64,000 nucleotides of DNA from Ensifer sp. WSM1721. Its GTDB lineage: Bacteria > Pseudomonadota > Alphaproteobacteria > Rhizobiales > Rhizobiaceae. The stretch is taken from contig NZ_CP165782.1 in NCBI RefSeq assembly GCF_000513895.2, positions 930,001 through 994,000 of the forward strand, read 5' to 3'. Below are positions 18,506-32,680 of the stretch, in pieces. The position numbers and the translations under genes were made by a program. The notes below the pieces were generated by a model. That model saw nothing but the letters and a program-made list of their open reading frames with translations. It did not search any database and had not been told where the DNA came from. How positions within the stretch are numbered: position 1 is the first letter of the stretch; the number at the start of each line of letters is the position of its first letter.

Positions 18506-19744
18506 TTAGGGTTCCTTCTTTGATTGGCCCCCGCCGGCAAGCTTATTGAAGAAGGAGGAGGTGCGCAGCAGGTTGCGGAAGGGCATCGAGCGCTCCTGCG
18601 CCGGAACGGATGCGCGGGCCGTCATGCGCTGAAGCGTGTAGAGCATGAAGAGGGCGAGGATCACCGCGGTATAGATGAACAGCGCCTGCGGTCCGAAGAT
18701 ATCGAGCATGAACGAAGCGAAGAGCGGCCCGATGATCGCCCCAAGCGACCAGAAGAAAAGCATGCCGGCGGAGACCAGCGCGTGCTGGCCTTCCGCTGCG
18801 TGATCATTGGCATGCGCCGAACAGAGCGAATAGAGCGGCATGGCAAACGCGCCGAAGGCAAAGATTCCGGCGAAGTTCAGCCATTCGTCACCGCCGGCGC
18901 CGAAGGCGAGAAAGAGGCTCGCGAGGAGGGAGCCGAAAGTGGCGATCAGGATTATCAGCCGCCGGTCGATCTGGTCCGAATAATGGCCGAGCGGATATTG
19001 CAGTACGACCCCGCCGATGATGCCCGCGCTCATGAAGGTCGCAATCGCCGTCACCGAAAGGCCGATCCCCTGCGCATAGATCGGTCCCAGTGAGCGGAAG
19101 GCGGCGTTGGTGAGACCCACGACGATGCAGCCGATTGTCGCGAGTGGCGAGATGTTCCAGAGCGCCTTGATGTCGAAGCGGATCGCTTCCGGAGCGACTG
19201 GGCTCGAGCGGTCGGCGAACGAGATCGGCACGAGCGAAAGGGTGAGCGCCATCGCGATGATCGCGAAGAGCTCGAAGCCGCCGATGCCTATTCCGGGGAT
19301 GAGGTACTGCGCCGCAGTCACTGAGCCGAGATCGACGAGGCGATAGACCGATAGAGTGCGCGCCCGATTGGCATTGGTGACGCTGGCGTTCAGCCAGCTT
19401 TCGACGGTCGCGAAGAGGCTCGCGAAGCAGATGCCGGCGACGAGGCGCATCAGGAACCAGAACCACGGATCGATGAGAAGCACCATGGCGATCGCGGCCG
19501 CCGACGCGATTGCCGCCATTGCCGAGAAGGTGCGGATGTGCCCGATCGCCCGCAGAATGCGGGTGACGTAGACGCAGCCGATCGCGAAACCGACATTGTA
19601 GCCCGCGCCGACGAGACCGATCAATGAGGTCGAAAATCCCTCTTCAAGTGCCCTGAGCGAGATGAAGGTGCCCTGCAGCCCGTTGCCGCCGATGAGAATG
19701 CCGGCGGTGATGAGGAGCGGGATGAGCGGGCGAATCTGGGACAT
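18506..19744 (-). CDS. MFS transporter (YcaD-like)
   Basis: A 412-residue membrane protein with twelve predicted segments. It opens MSQIRPLIPLLITAGILIGG and carries the loop motif GHYSDQIDRRLIILI, a variant of the MFS A-motif between segments. The arrangement resembles the YcaD family; the substrate is unknown. A second ATG lies 12 bases upstream at 19756. Neither start has a clear ribosome-binding site, and I prefer 19744 by family pattern. It is divergent from aspS. Confidence 0.8.
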   Translation of the reverse strand: MSQIRPLIPLLITAGILIGGNGLQGTFISLRALEEGFSTSLIGLVGAGYNVGFAIGCVYVTRILRAIGHIRTFSAMAAIASAAAIAMVLLIDPWFWFLMRLVAGICFASLFATVESWLNASVTNANRARTLSVYRLVDLGSVTAAQYLIPGIGIGGFELFAIIAMALTLSLVPISFADRSSPVAPEAIRFDIKALWNISPLATIGCIVVGLTNAAFRSLGPIYAQGIGLSVTAIATFMSAGIIGGVVLQYPLGHYSDQIDRRLIILIATFGSLLASLFLAFGAGGDEWLNFAGIFAFGAFAMPLYSLCSAHANDHAAEGQHALVSAGMLFFWSLGAIIGPLFASFMLDIFGPQALFIYTAVILALFMLYTLQRMTARASVPAQERSMPFRNLLRTSSFFNKLAGGGQSKKEP

Positions 19745-20048
19745 GACAGGAAGCATCCGATTGCGGCCGCGACTCGCAAGGCCTGTGCGGCCCTGATACC
19801 CTGTCTAGCGATCGCCGTTCGCGGGGGACAGTCGCGATTTGTGACCCTTTTCGGTCTTTCTGCGCCCTGCCGGTTGCTTTGGCGGCGAAGGCCGGTGATC
19901 TACGGTCCGGATTGGTACTCTTGTCGGCAAACCACGTCGCGGCCTTGACAAAAGCGGCGCATCATGCGCTTTTCCGCCCGACTTTGAACATGCCGCCGTG
20001 CGCCGTTTTGCGAGCTGCGCGGCCTTTTTGCAATTCCAGGACTAGATG
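19745..20048. promoter_or_regulatory. Divergent intergenic region between the MFS gene and aspS
   Basis: About 300 bases with no convincing gene. A TTGACA box at 19945-19950 points towards aspS and is followed by the near-palindrome GCGCATCATGCGC. A consistent -10 box was not found at 17 bases, so the promoter assignment is tentative. The region is rich in short GC blocks otherwise. Confidence 0.3.
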
Positions 20049-21836
20049 ATGCACCGTTACCGCAGCCACACCTGTGCCGCTCTCCGCAAATCGGATGTCG
20101 GCTCCACCGTTCGCCTCTCCGGCTGGGTTCACCGCGTCCGCGATCATGGCGGCGTGCTGTTCATCGACCTGCGCGATCACTATGGCCTGACACAGGTTGT
20201 CGCCGATCCGGACTCGCCGGCCTTCAAGATGGCCGAGACCGTGCGCGGCGAATGGGTCATTCGCGTCGACGGCATCGTCAAGGCGCGCACCGAAGAGACC
20301 GTCAACAAGAACATGCCGACCGGTGAGATCGAGCTCTATGCCCGCGAGATCGAGGCTCTGTCCGCCGCCAAGGAACTGCCGCTGCCGGTTTTCGGCGAGC
20401 CGGACTATCCGGAAGACGTGCGCCTCAAGTACCGCTTCCTCGATCTCCGTCGCGAGACCCTGCACAGGAACATCGTCAAGCGCACGGAGATCATCGCCGC
20501 CATGCGCCGGCGAATGACGGAGATCGGCTTCACCGAATACACGACGCCGATCCTGACCGCCTCGTCGCCGGAAGGCGCTCGCGACTTCCTGGTGCCGAGC
20601 CGCCTCCATCCTGGCAATTTCTACGCGTTGCCGCAGGCGCCGCAGCAATATAAGCAGCTTCTGATGGTCGCCGGCTTCGACCGCTACTTCCAGATCGCAC
20701 CCTGCTTCCGCGACGAGGATCCGCGCGCCGATCGTCTCCCTGGCGAATTCTACCAGCTTGACCTCGAGATGAGCTTCGTCGAGCAGGAAGACGTCTGGGA
20801 CACCATGGAGCCGATGATCCGCTCTATCTTCACCGATTTCGCCGGCGGCAAGCCGGTGACGGAAAAGTTTCCGCGCATCCCCTATGACACGGCGATCCGC
20901 AAATACGGTTCCGACAAGCCGGATCTCAGAAACCCGATCGAGATGCAGGAAGTCACGGACCATTTCGCCGGCTCCGGCTTCAAGGTCTTCGCCAACATGA
21001 TCGCCTCCAACCCCAGGGTGGAGATCTGGGCGATCCCCGCCAAGACCGGCGGCTCGCGCGCATTCTGCGACCGCATGAACGCCTGGGCCCAGAGCCAAGG
21101 CCAGCCGGGTCTCGGCTACATCTTCTGGCGCAAGGAGGGCGAGAAGCTCGAAGGCGCTGGTCCGCTCGCTAAGAATATCGGCGAGGAGCGCACCGATGCG
21201 ATCCGCACGCAGCTTGGTCTCGACGACGGTGACGCCTGCTTCTTCGTCGCCGGCGAGCCGGCGAAATTCTACAAGTTCGCCGGCGAGGCGCGCACCAAGG
21301 CCGGCGAGGAACTGAACCTCGTCGATCGCGACCGCTTCGAACTGTGCTGGATCGTCGACTTCCCGTTCTATGAGTGGAACGAGGATGAGAAGCGCGTCGA
21401 CTTCGCCCACAACCCGTTCTCGATGCCGCAGGGCGGCCTCACAGCGCTGTCCGGCGATGATCTCCTGTCGATCAAGGCATTCCAATACGACATGGTCTGC
21501 AACGGCTTCGAGATTGCCTCGGGCTCTATCCGCAACCAGTCGCCGGAGCTGATGGTGAAGGCTTTCGAGAACGTCGGCCTCAGCCAAGCCGACGTCGAAG
21601 AACAGTTCGGCGGTCTCTACCGCGCCTTCCAGTACGGTGCCCCGCCGCACGGCGGCATGGCCTTCGGTATCGACCGCATCGTCATGCTGCTGGTCGGAGC
21701 CAAGAACCTGCGCGAGATTTCGCTCTTCCCGATGAACCAGCAGGCGGTCGACCTCCTGATGGGCGCGCCATCGCCGGCGACGCCGGCGCAGCTCAGGGAG
21801 TTGGCGATCCGTCCGATCCCGCAGAAGAAGGACTGA
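20049..21836 (+). CDS. aspS: Aspartyl-tRNA synthetase
   Basis: 595 residues, full bacterial length: N-terminal anticodon-binding OB domain (about 1-110), class II catalytic core, inserted GAD domain (about 290-410), C-terminal motif 3. Motif 2 is visible as [10 protein letters not shown] and motif 3 as [14 protein letters not shown]. In rhizobia the enzyme often also charges tRNA-Asn for the GatCAB route; the residues deciding this were not assessed. Two ATGs stand side by side (20046 and 20049). The second gives the usual MHRYRSHTC start. A clear terminator follows. Confidence 0.97.
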   Translation: MHRYRSHTCAALRKSDVGSTVRLSGWVHRVRDHGGVLFIDLRDHYGLTQVVADPDSPAFKMAETVRGEWVIRVDGIVKARTEETVNKNMPTGEIELYAREIEALSAAKELPLPVFGEPDYPEDVRLKYRFLDLRRETLHRNIVKRTEIIAAMRRRMTEIGFTEYTTPILTASSPEGARDFLVPSRLHPGNFYALPQAPQQYKQLLMVAGFDRYFQIAPCFRDEDPRADRLPGEFYQLDLEMSFVEQEDVWDTMEPMIRSIFTDFAGGKPVTEKFPRIPYDTAIRKYGSDKPDLRNPIEMQEVTDHFAGSGFKVFANMIASNPRVEIWAIPAKTGGSRAFCDRMNAWAQSQGQPGLGYIFWRKEGEKLEGAGPLAKNIGEERTDAIRTQLGLDDGDACFFVAGEPAKFYKFAGEARTKAGEELNLVDRDRFELCWIVDFPFYEWNEDEKRVDFAHNPFSMPQGGLTALSGDDLLSIKAFQYDMVCNGFEIASGSIRNQSPELMVKAFENVGLSQADVEEQFGGLYRAFQYGAPPHGGMAFGIDRIVMLLVGAKNLREISLFPMNQQAVDLLMGAPSPATPAQLRELAIRPIPQKKD

Positions 21837-21844
21837 TCTTTTCG

Positions 21845-21875
21845 AAAAACCCGGCGATGACCTAGCCGGGTTTTT
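21845..21875 (+). terminator. Rho-independent terminator after aspS
   Basis: The arms AAAAACCCGGC and GCCGGGTTTTT flank a short loop, and the T run continues to TTTTTCTTT. It starts nine bases after the aspS stop. This is a textbook intrinsic terminator. Confidence 0.85.
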
Positions 21876-22039
21876 CTTTGGACTCGGGAAGCCGAGCAGG
21901 AAGCAATCTCGTCTGCGACCGCTCGTTGCGGGCATGCCCTTGGATCCCCCGAAAATGTTATTCGATGCTCGCCTTGACAGAGGTGCCTTCAAAGCGTTCC
22001 CTTTCTCCGTTGCTCCATGGCAACCTATTGGAGGGAACG

Positions 22040-22420
22040 ATGGCGAAGAACGTCAAGGACCTGTTGGCAGAAGCAAATAGTGCCGTCCCGAAATTGTCTC
22101 CCACTGAGGCCGCCGATAAGATGCGCTCCGGTGATGTGCTCATTGTCGATGTTCGCGATCCGACGGAGGTTCTGCAAACCGGCAAGCTCAAGGGGGCGGT
22201 GAACGTTTCGCGAGGGATGCTGGAGTTTCGCGCCGACCCGGAGAGCCAATACCACAATCCCGTATTCCAGAAGGACAAGACGATCCTGCTTCATTGTGCC
22301 TCCGGCGGCCGTTCGGCCCTTGCGGGCAAGACGCTTCAGGATATGGGCTATACGTCTGTGTTCAACATCGGCGGCTTCAAGGAACTCGCCGAGGCGGGGA
22401 TTGACACGGAGCCCGCGTGA
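22040..22420 (+). CDS. Rhodanese-like sulfurtransferase domain protein
   Basis: A single-domain rhodanese of 126 residues. The domain runs from about residue 18 to the end, with VLIVDVRDPTEV near the start and the persulfide-forming Cys86 in the loop CASGGRS. The loop lacks the extra residues of a phosphatase-type Cdc25 loop. A strong GGAGGGA ribosome-binding site precedes the ATG. It probably carries sulfane sulfur or acts in a redox role in the cytoplasm; the partner is unknown. It faces groEL tail to tail. Confidence 0.85.
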   Translation: MAKNVKDLLAEANSAVPKLSPTEAADKMRSGDVLIVDVRDPTEVLQTGKLKGAVNVSRGMLEFRADPESQYHNPVFQKDKTILLHCASGGRSALAGKTLQDMGYTSVFNIGGFKELAEAGIDTEPA

Positions 22421-22432
22421 GGGAAGGGGCGT

Positions 22433-22455
22433 CGGGGCGCGAGGACCGCGCCCCG
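22433..22455. terminator. Hairpin between convergent rhodanese gene and groEL
   Basis: Nine-base perfect arms CGGGGCGCG and CGCGCCCCG flank a five-base loop. It lies between two converging genes, 12 bases from one stop and 11 from the other. There is no T run, so it may slow rather than fully stop transcription. Confidence 0.5.
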
Positions 22456-22466
22456 TTCAACTACGC

Positions 22467-24206
<1,740 letters not shown>

Positions 24207-24226
24207 CTACGCCGTCGTTTCCACGT

Positions 24227-24445
24227 TCACTCCTCGTCGTCGTCGGGCGTCAGGATGTCGATCAACGCCGCGACGCGGCCGGCCGGAAGATGGCGGCCCT
24301 CGCCGATCAGGGCCTCGTCGTTGTTGACCCAAGCGATCGCTTCGGCAAGCTCGCTCGCGGTCGCGCCGGTGGCAAGAAGTTCGGCCATCAAAGTTTCGTC
24401 GACGGGCCCTAGAATGGCGGTGATATCCGACTGCTTCAGTCCCAT
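24227..24445 (-). CDS. Small conserved-looking acidic protein, unknown function
   Basis: 72 residues beginning MGLKQSDITAILGPVDETLM and ending in the acidic tail PDDDEE. It has no signal peptide, membrane segment or cysteine. A good GGAAGGAG ribosome-binding site precedes the ATG at 24445, and codon use matches core genes, so it is probably real. It lies 131 bases upstream of groEL on the same strand and could be co-transcribed. It is not a GroES: there is no mobile-loop sequence and it is too short. Confidence 0.65.
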   Translation of the reverse strand: MGLKQSDITAILGPVDETLMAELLATGATASELAEAIAWVNNDEALIGEGRHLPAGRVAALIDILTPDDDEE

Positions 24446-24562
24446 GGCGTACTCCTTCCGTTTCATCGGTCGGCAATTGCCCAACTGTCGGCAACCGATG
24501 AAATAGATAGGCGGTGGCCTTTAAGCATCAAGCGGCATCATAGCATCAATCTCCGGGACAAG

Positions 24563-24593
24563 AAAAAACCCGGCGACAGTGCCGCCGGGTTTT
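24563..24593 (-). terminator. Rho-independent terminator of the upstream minus-strand gene
   Basis: On the minus strand the stem AAAACCCGGCG / CGCCGGGTTTT is followed by a run of six T. It lies about 50 bases past the stop of the secreted protein gene at 24645, which it should terminate. Confidence 0.8.
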
Positions 24594-24644
24594 GCGTTCC
24601 AGATGGGGCCCGCACGGCCGCACCTCGTCGATGCATCGCGAGGT

Positions 24645-25838
24645 TCAGTCGTTCGCCGTCACCTTGACGCCGAGAACGGAGGGGATCGTGTTCGGTGCGC
24701 CCATGGCGGCGCCCATGATCATGGGGAACGGCACCGGCTTCTCCGGCTCGGCGCTGATGGTGAGGCTCTTCGGAGCGTCGAGATAGGCGTTGACCGCGGC
24801 CGATACCTGGTTCTGCAATTCCGGGATGTTGAGCTGCGCCATCATGATCGGCACCATGGCTTTCAGCGACTGCGCCAGTTGCTCGCCCGTGACGCCCTGT
24901 TGGCTGCCGGCGTAGTCGAGCGCCTTCTTGGTGATCGAAGCGTCGTCGAAACGGATCGAGGCGCTGTTGAACGTCAGTTGCTGCATGAGGCCGAGCATGG
25001 CGAGACCCATGGCCTGGTTAGCCTCTTCCTTGTTCGGATTGGCTTGTGCGGCCTTGTTCGCCTCCTGCAGCGCCTTCATGAACTGAAGCGTGTAGCCGGA
25101 GAAATCCATGGCGATGTTCAGCCGGCCGATATTCTTGAAGTCGAGCGCATATTCCTCGACGGCGAGATTGCCGCTCTCGAGTTCCCAGCTTCCCTTCATC
25201 GTCATCTGGCCGTCGATCTGCTTCAGGCCGAGCTTCTCGATCGCGTCCTTTGCCTTGGCGTCCTCGACTTCCGAGAGATCGGCGTACAATCCATTCATTG
25301 TGCCATCGAAATCGAATCCGGCATCATTTTCCCGCCGGGTCAGATTGCTCTCGATGCTGGCGATCTTGAACACGTCCTTGCCCTTGACCTTGACCTCCAT
25401 CGGGCCGGTGCCGAACGACTCGTAAAGCAGAATGTCATCGATGGTGCCGCCCGAGGCATTGGCGGGAATCGAAAGGCCGCCGATCGCGATATCCTTGATG
25501 GAGACGCTGTCCTCTTTCTCGCTCACATTGACGTCTGCGAAGGAAACCGTTTCGGCGTAATAGCCACCCCCGTCGGTTTCCTCGACGCCTTCGAACGTCA
25601 CGTCGCCTATTTTGATCGACTCGCCGGGCTGTGCTGCCACCTGCAGTTTGACGCCGCTCGCCGTCACCACATCGCCGTTCGCTTCGGCCTTGTCAAAGGT
25701 AACCGACGTGCCGTTCACCTCGAACGCGGCACTCAGTTTCTTCATCATGTCCGCGCCGTCCAGGGCGAAGGCCGGGCCGGCAAGCGTGAGGAGGGCGGCG
25801 CTGGCCATCATCAGGCGGATCGTGCGCGTATGCGTCAT
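24645..25838 (-). CDS. Secreted/periplasmic protein of unknown function
   Basis: 397 residues. The N-terminus MTHTRTIRLMMASAALLTLA followed by GPAFALDG is a clear signal peptide. The mature part is rich in beta-type alternation (VTFDKAEANGDVVTASGVKL) and has no cysteines or lipobox. It recalls the YdgA/DUF945 style of periplasmic proteins, but I could not assign a family. The start at 25838 has an AAGGAA site nine bases upstream; the frame is open a further 30 codons, but those would precede the signal peptide. A terminator follows on the minus strand. Confidence 0.75.
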   Translation of the reverse strand: MTHTRTIRLMMASAALLTLAGPAFALDGADMMKKLSAAFEVNGTSVTFDKAEANGDVVTASGVKLQVAAQPGESIKIGDVTFEGVEETDGGGYYAETVSFADVNVSEKEDSVSIKDIAIGGLSIPANASGGTIDDILLYESFGTGPMEVKVKGKDVFKIASIESNLTRRENDAGFDFDGTMNGLYADLSEVEDAKAKDAIEKLGLKQIDGQMTMKGSWELESGNLAVEEYALDFKNIGRLNIAMDFSGYTLQFMKALQEANKAAQANPNKEEANQAMGLAMLGLMQQLTFNSASIRFDDASITKKALDYAGSQQGVTGEQLAQSLKAMVPIMMAQLNIPELQNQVSAAVNAYLDAPKSLTISAEPEKPVPFPMIMGAAMGAPNTIPSVLGVKVTAND

Positions 25839-28526
<2,688 letters not shown>

Positions 28527-28697
28527 CGTCCCCAGACTCGGCGCTTGCAAGTCGGTACCGTCCGCGGATCAAAGTTGATTGAGAGCGCCGGGTTTTTTGC
28601 CGGTGCGCACGGAAGCTCGCTGGAATTCCTTGATCTCCTGCATGATTCCTCAAATCGGCCCGGATTTGAGAACTATGTGGCAAGGGAGATGAGTGCG

Positions 28698-29027
28698 ATG
28701 AGTTCAGCCCTTGACGATACGTTGCTGGCGATTTCGGATCCCACCCGACGCCGCATACTCGAAATTCTCCTCGCCGGTGAGATGTCCGCAGCGGAAATCG
28801 CTGCAGCCATCGGCTTCGAGCAGGCCGTCCTCGCCAAACATTTGATTGTCCTCGAAGCAGCAGGATTGATCGCTCGGCGCCGGCAAGACGGGAAGGAGCT
28901 CGTCACGGCCGATCCCGCTCCCTTGGAAATCGCCGCGGAGTGGATCGACACCAACCGCGAACTCTGGGCCATGCGCTCGCAAATGCAGGAACTTTCGCCG
29001 GATGGCGGATCGTCCGAGCAGAGCTGA
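28698..29027 (+). CDS. ArsR-family winged-helix transcriptional regulator
   Basis: A 109-residue protein with one winged-helix domain: SDPTRRRILEILL (helix 1 region), MSAAEIAAAIGFEQAVLAKH (helix-turn-helix) and the wing AGLIARRRQDGKELV. No cysteine or histidine pair is present at the usual metal sites, so a non-metal signal is likely. AAGGGAG is well placed before the ATG at 28698. An ATG at 28689 is possible but sits against that site. Many relatives pair with an SRPBCC/AHSA1 protein; none is next to it here. Confidence 0.8.
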   Translation: MSSALDDTLLAISDPTRRRILEILLAGEMSAAEIAAAIGFEQAVLAKHLIVLEAAGLIARRRQDGKELVTADPAPLEIAAEWIDTNRELWAMRSQMQELSPDGGSSEQS

Positions 29028-29103
29028 TACAGCAAGGGTGGGACAACGACGTGCACGATTTTTGGTCGAACCGACCAAAATCATCTCCAGCGGCGCGGCC
29101 TGA

Positions 29104-30009
29104 TCATCCGGTGACTTCCGGGCAGGCGAGGCGCGTCCTTGTCGCCTTGATCCGCATCTGCCACAGCGAATGGCCGAAAAGGGCAAGGACGAGGATGGCG
29201 CCGCCAAGCAGCGTCTGGCGCGTCGGGACCTCCGAGAAGGCGAACCATACCCAGATCGGCGCGAGTATCGTCTCCAGGAGATAGAACATGCCGACTTCCG
29301 GAGCGGAAAGGTATCGCGGTCCCGTTGCCAGGCAGAAAAAGGCGAGCGGGATCATGATCAGTCCGTTGAAGAGGATGTAACCGGGCTCGGCGATCGACAG
29401 GCCGCTTGACGGCAGAAGCACCAGCGCGGCGATCGCCGGGAAGATTGCGGTGGTCAGCGGCACGAGCGCCATATCCCGGCCGCTGGCGCGGCTGACGGTT
29501 ATGGCACTGGCGAGCAGTAGGGCCGAGCAGACGGCCATGGCATCGCCGAAGAGGTGCCCGCTTTGAAGCCCGTCCCGGACGATCACTCCGACGCCGAAGA
29601 TCATGATCGCCATCGTCAGCAGCGTGGCGTTCGAGGGGCGCTCCTTCAGGAAGATCCACGAGAGGAGCGCCGCGAACATCGAGGTGAAGGCGAGGACGAA
29701 GACGACGTTTGCGGTCGACGTGTTGAACACGGCGAGCAGGAACGTGAAGGAATTGATGCCATAGAAGAGGCCGGCGATCAGACCGGTCTTGCCGGGGATC
29801 AATGCGATGCGGCGGCCGAGCAGACGGTTGATGACGAACCAGGCCGCGATCGCGACTGCGAAAGTCGAGAGGCTGCGTACGGCAAGGATCGACCACACCT
29901 CTCCGTTTGCCGAACGGATGAGTGGTATATCGAAGGAAAGCGCAAGGCCACCGAGGCCGGTGATGGCAAGGCCGCGCCGGTGCTGCGCGGCGTCAGGGGA
30001 GAGAGGCAA
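29104..30009 (-). CDS. DMT-superfamily (EamA) transporter
   Basis: 301 residues with ten hydrophobic segments in two EamA halves (about 15-145 and 160-290). The first half contains GINSFTFLLAVFNTSTANVV, and the second contains the matching PEVGMFYLLETILAPIWVW. Substrates of such exporters include amino acids and metabolites; this one is unknown. The only start that gives the first segment is a TTG at 30007-30009, three bases from the bpt stop, so translation probably depends on coupling to bpt. No independent ribosome-binding site is evident. Confidence 0.8.
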   Translation of the reverse strand: MPLSPDAAQHRRGLAITGLGGLALSFDIPLIRSANGEVWSILAVRSLSTFAVAIAAWFVINRLLGRRIALIPGKTGLIAGLFYGINSFTFLLAVFNTSTANVVFVLAFTSMFAALLSWIFLKERPSNATLLTMAIMIFGVGVIVRDGLQSGHLFGDAMAVCSALLLASAITVSRASGRDMALVPLTTAIFPAIAALVLLPSSGLSIAEPGYILFNGLIMIPLAFFCLATGPRYLSAPEVGMFYLLETILAPIWVWFAFSEVPTRQTLLGGAILVLALFGHSLWQMRIKATRTRLACPEVTG

Positions 30010-30012
30010 TTT

Positions 30013-30792
30013 TCAGTCCGTGGCGGTTTCGTTGGATTCGTGCTCGCCAGCATAGCGTTCCCAACCGCGCGCCATAAGGTGCTCCTGCGGCAAAAACTTT
30101 GTTTTATAACCCATCTTGCGCGACCCCTTGACCCAATAGCCGAGATAAACATGGGGCAGGCCGCGCTCTCTCGCCCGGCGGATATGGTCGAGGATCATGA
30201 AGGTGCCGAGGGAGCGCTCCGACAAAGCCGGATCGAAAAAGGAATAGACCATCGACAATCCGTCGCTCATCCGGTCGGTGAGCGCAGTGGCGATGAGAGG
30301 CCCTCTCACCTTCTCGTTGATGCCGTCGCCTTCGACCCGCAGCCGGTATTCGATGATCTTGGTGTGCACATGGGTATCCTCGACCATCATCGCGTAGTCG
30401 AGGACCGACATGTCGGACATGCCGCCCTTTTGATGGCGACAGTCGAGATAGCGGCGGAAGAGGTTGTACTGTTCGCTCGACGGCTCGGCCGGATATTCGG
30501 CCGAAACGACATCGCGGTTGGCGGCAAGCACGCGGCGCATCGAGCGTGTCGGCGCGAATTCATTGGCGAGGATGCGCACCGAAATGCAAGCCCGGCAGGT
30601 CTCGCAGGCAGGCCTGTAGGCGATGTTCTGCGACCGACGGAAGCCCCCCTGCGTGAGAAGATCGTTAAGCTCGGGCGCGCGCTCTCCCACCATATGGGTA
30701 AAGACCTTCCGTTCCATCTGCTTCGGCAGGTAGGGGCAGGCTGCCGGTGCAGTCAGGTAGAACTGAGGGGACGGTGCGGTCTGCGTGTTCAT
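30013..30792 (-). CDS. bpt: Aspartate/glutamate leucyltransferase (N-degron tagging)
   Basis: 259 residues; moves leucine from Leu-tRNA onto proteins whose N-terminus is Asp or Glu, marking them for ClpS/ClpAP degradation. It is the eukaryote-ATE1-like bacterial enzyme. The cysteine-rich N-terminal motif [14 protein letters not shown], the [16 protein letters not shown] opening and the conserved [19 protein letters not shown] segment in the GNAT-like C-terminal domain identify it. It is followed by the transporter gene with a three-base gap. Confidence 0.93.
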   Translation of the reverse strand: MNTQTAPSPQFYLTAPAACPYLPKQMERKVFTHMVGERAPELNDLLTQGGFRRSQNIAYRPACETCRACISVRILANEFAPTRSMRRVLAANRDVVSAEYPAEPSSEQYNLFRRYLDCRHQKGGMSDMSVLDYAMMVEDTHVHTKIIEYRLRVEGDGINEKVRGPLIATALTDRMSDGLSMVYSFFDPALSERSLGTFMILDHIRRARERGLPHVYLGYWVKGSRKMGYKTKFLPQEHLMARGWERYAGEHESNETATD

Positions 30793-30941
30793 CGAGCGTG
30801 GGGATTACTCTTCGTGCGGTAGCTCATCATAATAGCATGGCCGAAGAATGGAAAACGTCAACACACTCCTTCGGGCAGGAGCGGGCAAAAGTTCAGACGG
30901 TCTACCGCTTGGTGCGAGCGGCGTCGCGCTGCAGGTTCCTG

Positions 30942-31406
30942 TCAGTACATGTCGCGCCGGACAGCGACGGTGCCGATCAGGAGATCATGCAGCAGCCGGC
31001 CCCGGTCGGTGAAGAGGCCGATCAGCAGGATGAGCGGTGTCAGCAGTGCGTTGGCGATCCAGAAGATCGCGAGATGGACGATGGCCGTCAGGAAATCCAT
31101 GGGCCTGCCATCCGTACGGGCGATCGCGACGCCCATGATCCTCATCCCGGGCGAGGCCTGCTCGCGACCCCCGACCGTCAGTCCGAAGTAAAGCATCGCC
31201 ACCAGCGCGAAGAGGATGGGATAGAGGAAAAAGCCGAGGCCGAGCGTCAGAATGCCGAGGAAAAACACGACCACCGCTGCCGGAATCCAGAGCAGCGCGA
31301 CGATCACGTAGTCGAGAATGAAGGCGAGCACCCGGCGTGACAACACGCCCTGGTAGGCGCGCCAGTCCTGGCTCGGAAGTCGGAGCTCTTCGTCGTGCAT
31401 GCTCAT
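30942..31406 (-). CDS. RDD family membrane protein
   Basis: 154 residues with three to four membrane segments. The signature Arg and Asp residues are in RRVLAFILDYVIVALLW, and the second conserved patch is GMRIMGVAIARTDGRP. Some RDD proteins exchange sodium or protons, but many have no known task. GAGGG sits six bases before the ATG at 31406, which I prefer to a GTG-type start further upstream. It lies between hemB and bpt on the same strand, and the three could be transcribed together. Confidence 0.85.
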   Translation of the reverse strand: MSMHDEELRLPSQDWRAYQGVLSRRVLAFILDYVIVALLWIPAAVVVFFLGILTLGLGFFLYPILFALVAMLYFGLTVGGREQASPGMRIMGVAIARTDGRPMDFLTAIVHLAIFWIANALLTPLILLIGLFTDRGRLLHDLLIGTVAVRRDMY

Positions 31407-31487
31407 GTCAGCCCTCGCAGCGTTCCGATCACATATGGGGAGTGAATTCGGCAAAACAATGCGTGGCTTGGTTCCGCCGCCCGGCGC

Positions 31488-32501
31488 TCACCGTCTTGCC
31501 AATATCTTCGCCACCTCGACCGCGAAATAGCTTAGAATTCCATCGCAGCCGGCCCGCTTGAAGGCGAGCAGCGTCTCCAGCACCACCCGTTCGCCGTCTA
31601 TCCAGCCATTGGCTGCTGCGGCTTTAATCTGCGTGTATTCGCCCGAAACCTGGTAGGCGAAGACCGGCAATCCGAAAGCTTCCTTCATCCGCCAGCAGAT
31701 ATCGAGATAAGGCAGGCCGGGTTTGACCATCAGCATGTCGGCGCCTTCCTCGACGTCCAGGGCTGCATCGCGGATCGCTTCGGTGCCGTTCGCCGGATCG
31801 ATGTAATAGGTCTTCTTGTCGCCCTTGAGCAGCCCGCCGGTACCGATCGCCTCGCGATAGGGGCCGTAGAAGGCGGAGGCGAATTTCGTCGCATAGGACA
31901 TGATGCCGACATTCTGGTGACCGGCCGCGTCGAGTGCCTCTCGAATTGCGCCGATCCGGCCATCCATCATTTCCGACGGCGCGATGATGTCGGAGCCGGC
32001 ATCCGCCTGGATCACTGCCGCCTTGGCGACCGTTTCCACCGTCTCGTCATTGGCGATCTCCCCGTTGCGCAGAATGCCGTCATGGCCGTGGCTGGTGAAC
32101 GGGTCGAGCGCCACGTCGGTGATGACGCCGATGTTCGGCACGGCCTTTTTGATGGCCCGGGTCGCCTGATTGATGAGATTGTCGGCAGCGAGGCTGTTCG
32201 AGCCGGTCTCGTCGCGGAGCGCCATGTCGATGTTGGGGAAGGTGGCAATCGCCGGGATGCCGAGGTCCGCCGCTTCCTTCACCGCCTCGACGGCCTTGTC
32301 GACGCTCATGCGGTTGACACCTGGCATTGCCTCGATCGGCTGGACGACACCGCTGCCGGGGACGATAAAGATCGGCCAGATCAGATCGTCCACCGTCAGG
32401 CGGTTCTCCTGCACCAGCCGGCGCGTCCAGTCCGCCTTGCGGTTGCGGCGCATGCGGCGATGTCCGGTGATCCTGTCCACAAGATTTGTCCTGTCGTTCA
32501 T
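31488..32501 (-). CDS. hemB: Delta-aminolevulinic acid dehydratase (porphobilinogen synthase), Mg-type
   Basis: 337 residues; joins two 5-aminolevulinate molecules to porphobilinogen in haem and vitamin B12 synthesis. The two active-site lysines are Lys206 (SYATKFAS) and Lys260 (MVKPGLPYLD). The metal loop reads DVALDPFTSHGHDG, with Asp129, Asp133 and Asp141 where zinc enzymes carry three cysteines. This is the magnesium-dependent form typical of rhizobia. The start at 32501 gives the usual MNDRTNLVDRITGHRRMRR opening; nine codons upstream are open but lack family similarity. Confidence 0.97.
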   Translation of the reverse strand: MNDRTNLVDRITGHRRMRRNRKADWTRRLVQENRLTVDDLIWPIFIVPGSGVVQPIEAMPGVNRMSVDKAVEAVKEAADLGIPAIATFPNIDMALRDETGSNSLAADNLINQATRAIKKAVPNIGVITDVALDPFTSHGHDGILRNGEIANDETVETVAKAAVIQADAGSDIIAPSEMMDGRIGAIREALDAAGHQNVGIMSYATKFASAFYGPYREAIGTGGLLKGDKKTYYIDPANGTEAIRDAALDVEEGADMLMVKPGLPYLDICWRMKEAFGLPVFAYQVSGEYTQIKAAAANGWIDGERVVLETLLAFKRAGCDGILSYFAVEVAKILARR

Positions 32502-32680
32502 CGCGCCGCGTCCTTCTCTCGTGTTCATGCAAGCAGGCGGTTTATCACGCGTCTCAGCCAGTTGAAAACCACGTTACGGGCATCGGGCTGCGGCATTTCT
32601 TCCCGCGCGTCGTGTGCGTCACGGTGCTTTCCCGCCGTTCGTGCTGGTGGTCTGCCGGCGCTCGGCCTATCGTGCCGCCC

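Noticed and set aside
19962..21992. 676-codon open frame opposite aspS
   Set aside because: Antisense shadow; aspS has all class II motifs on the other strand.
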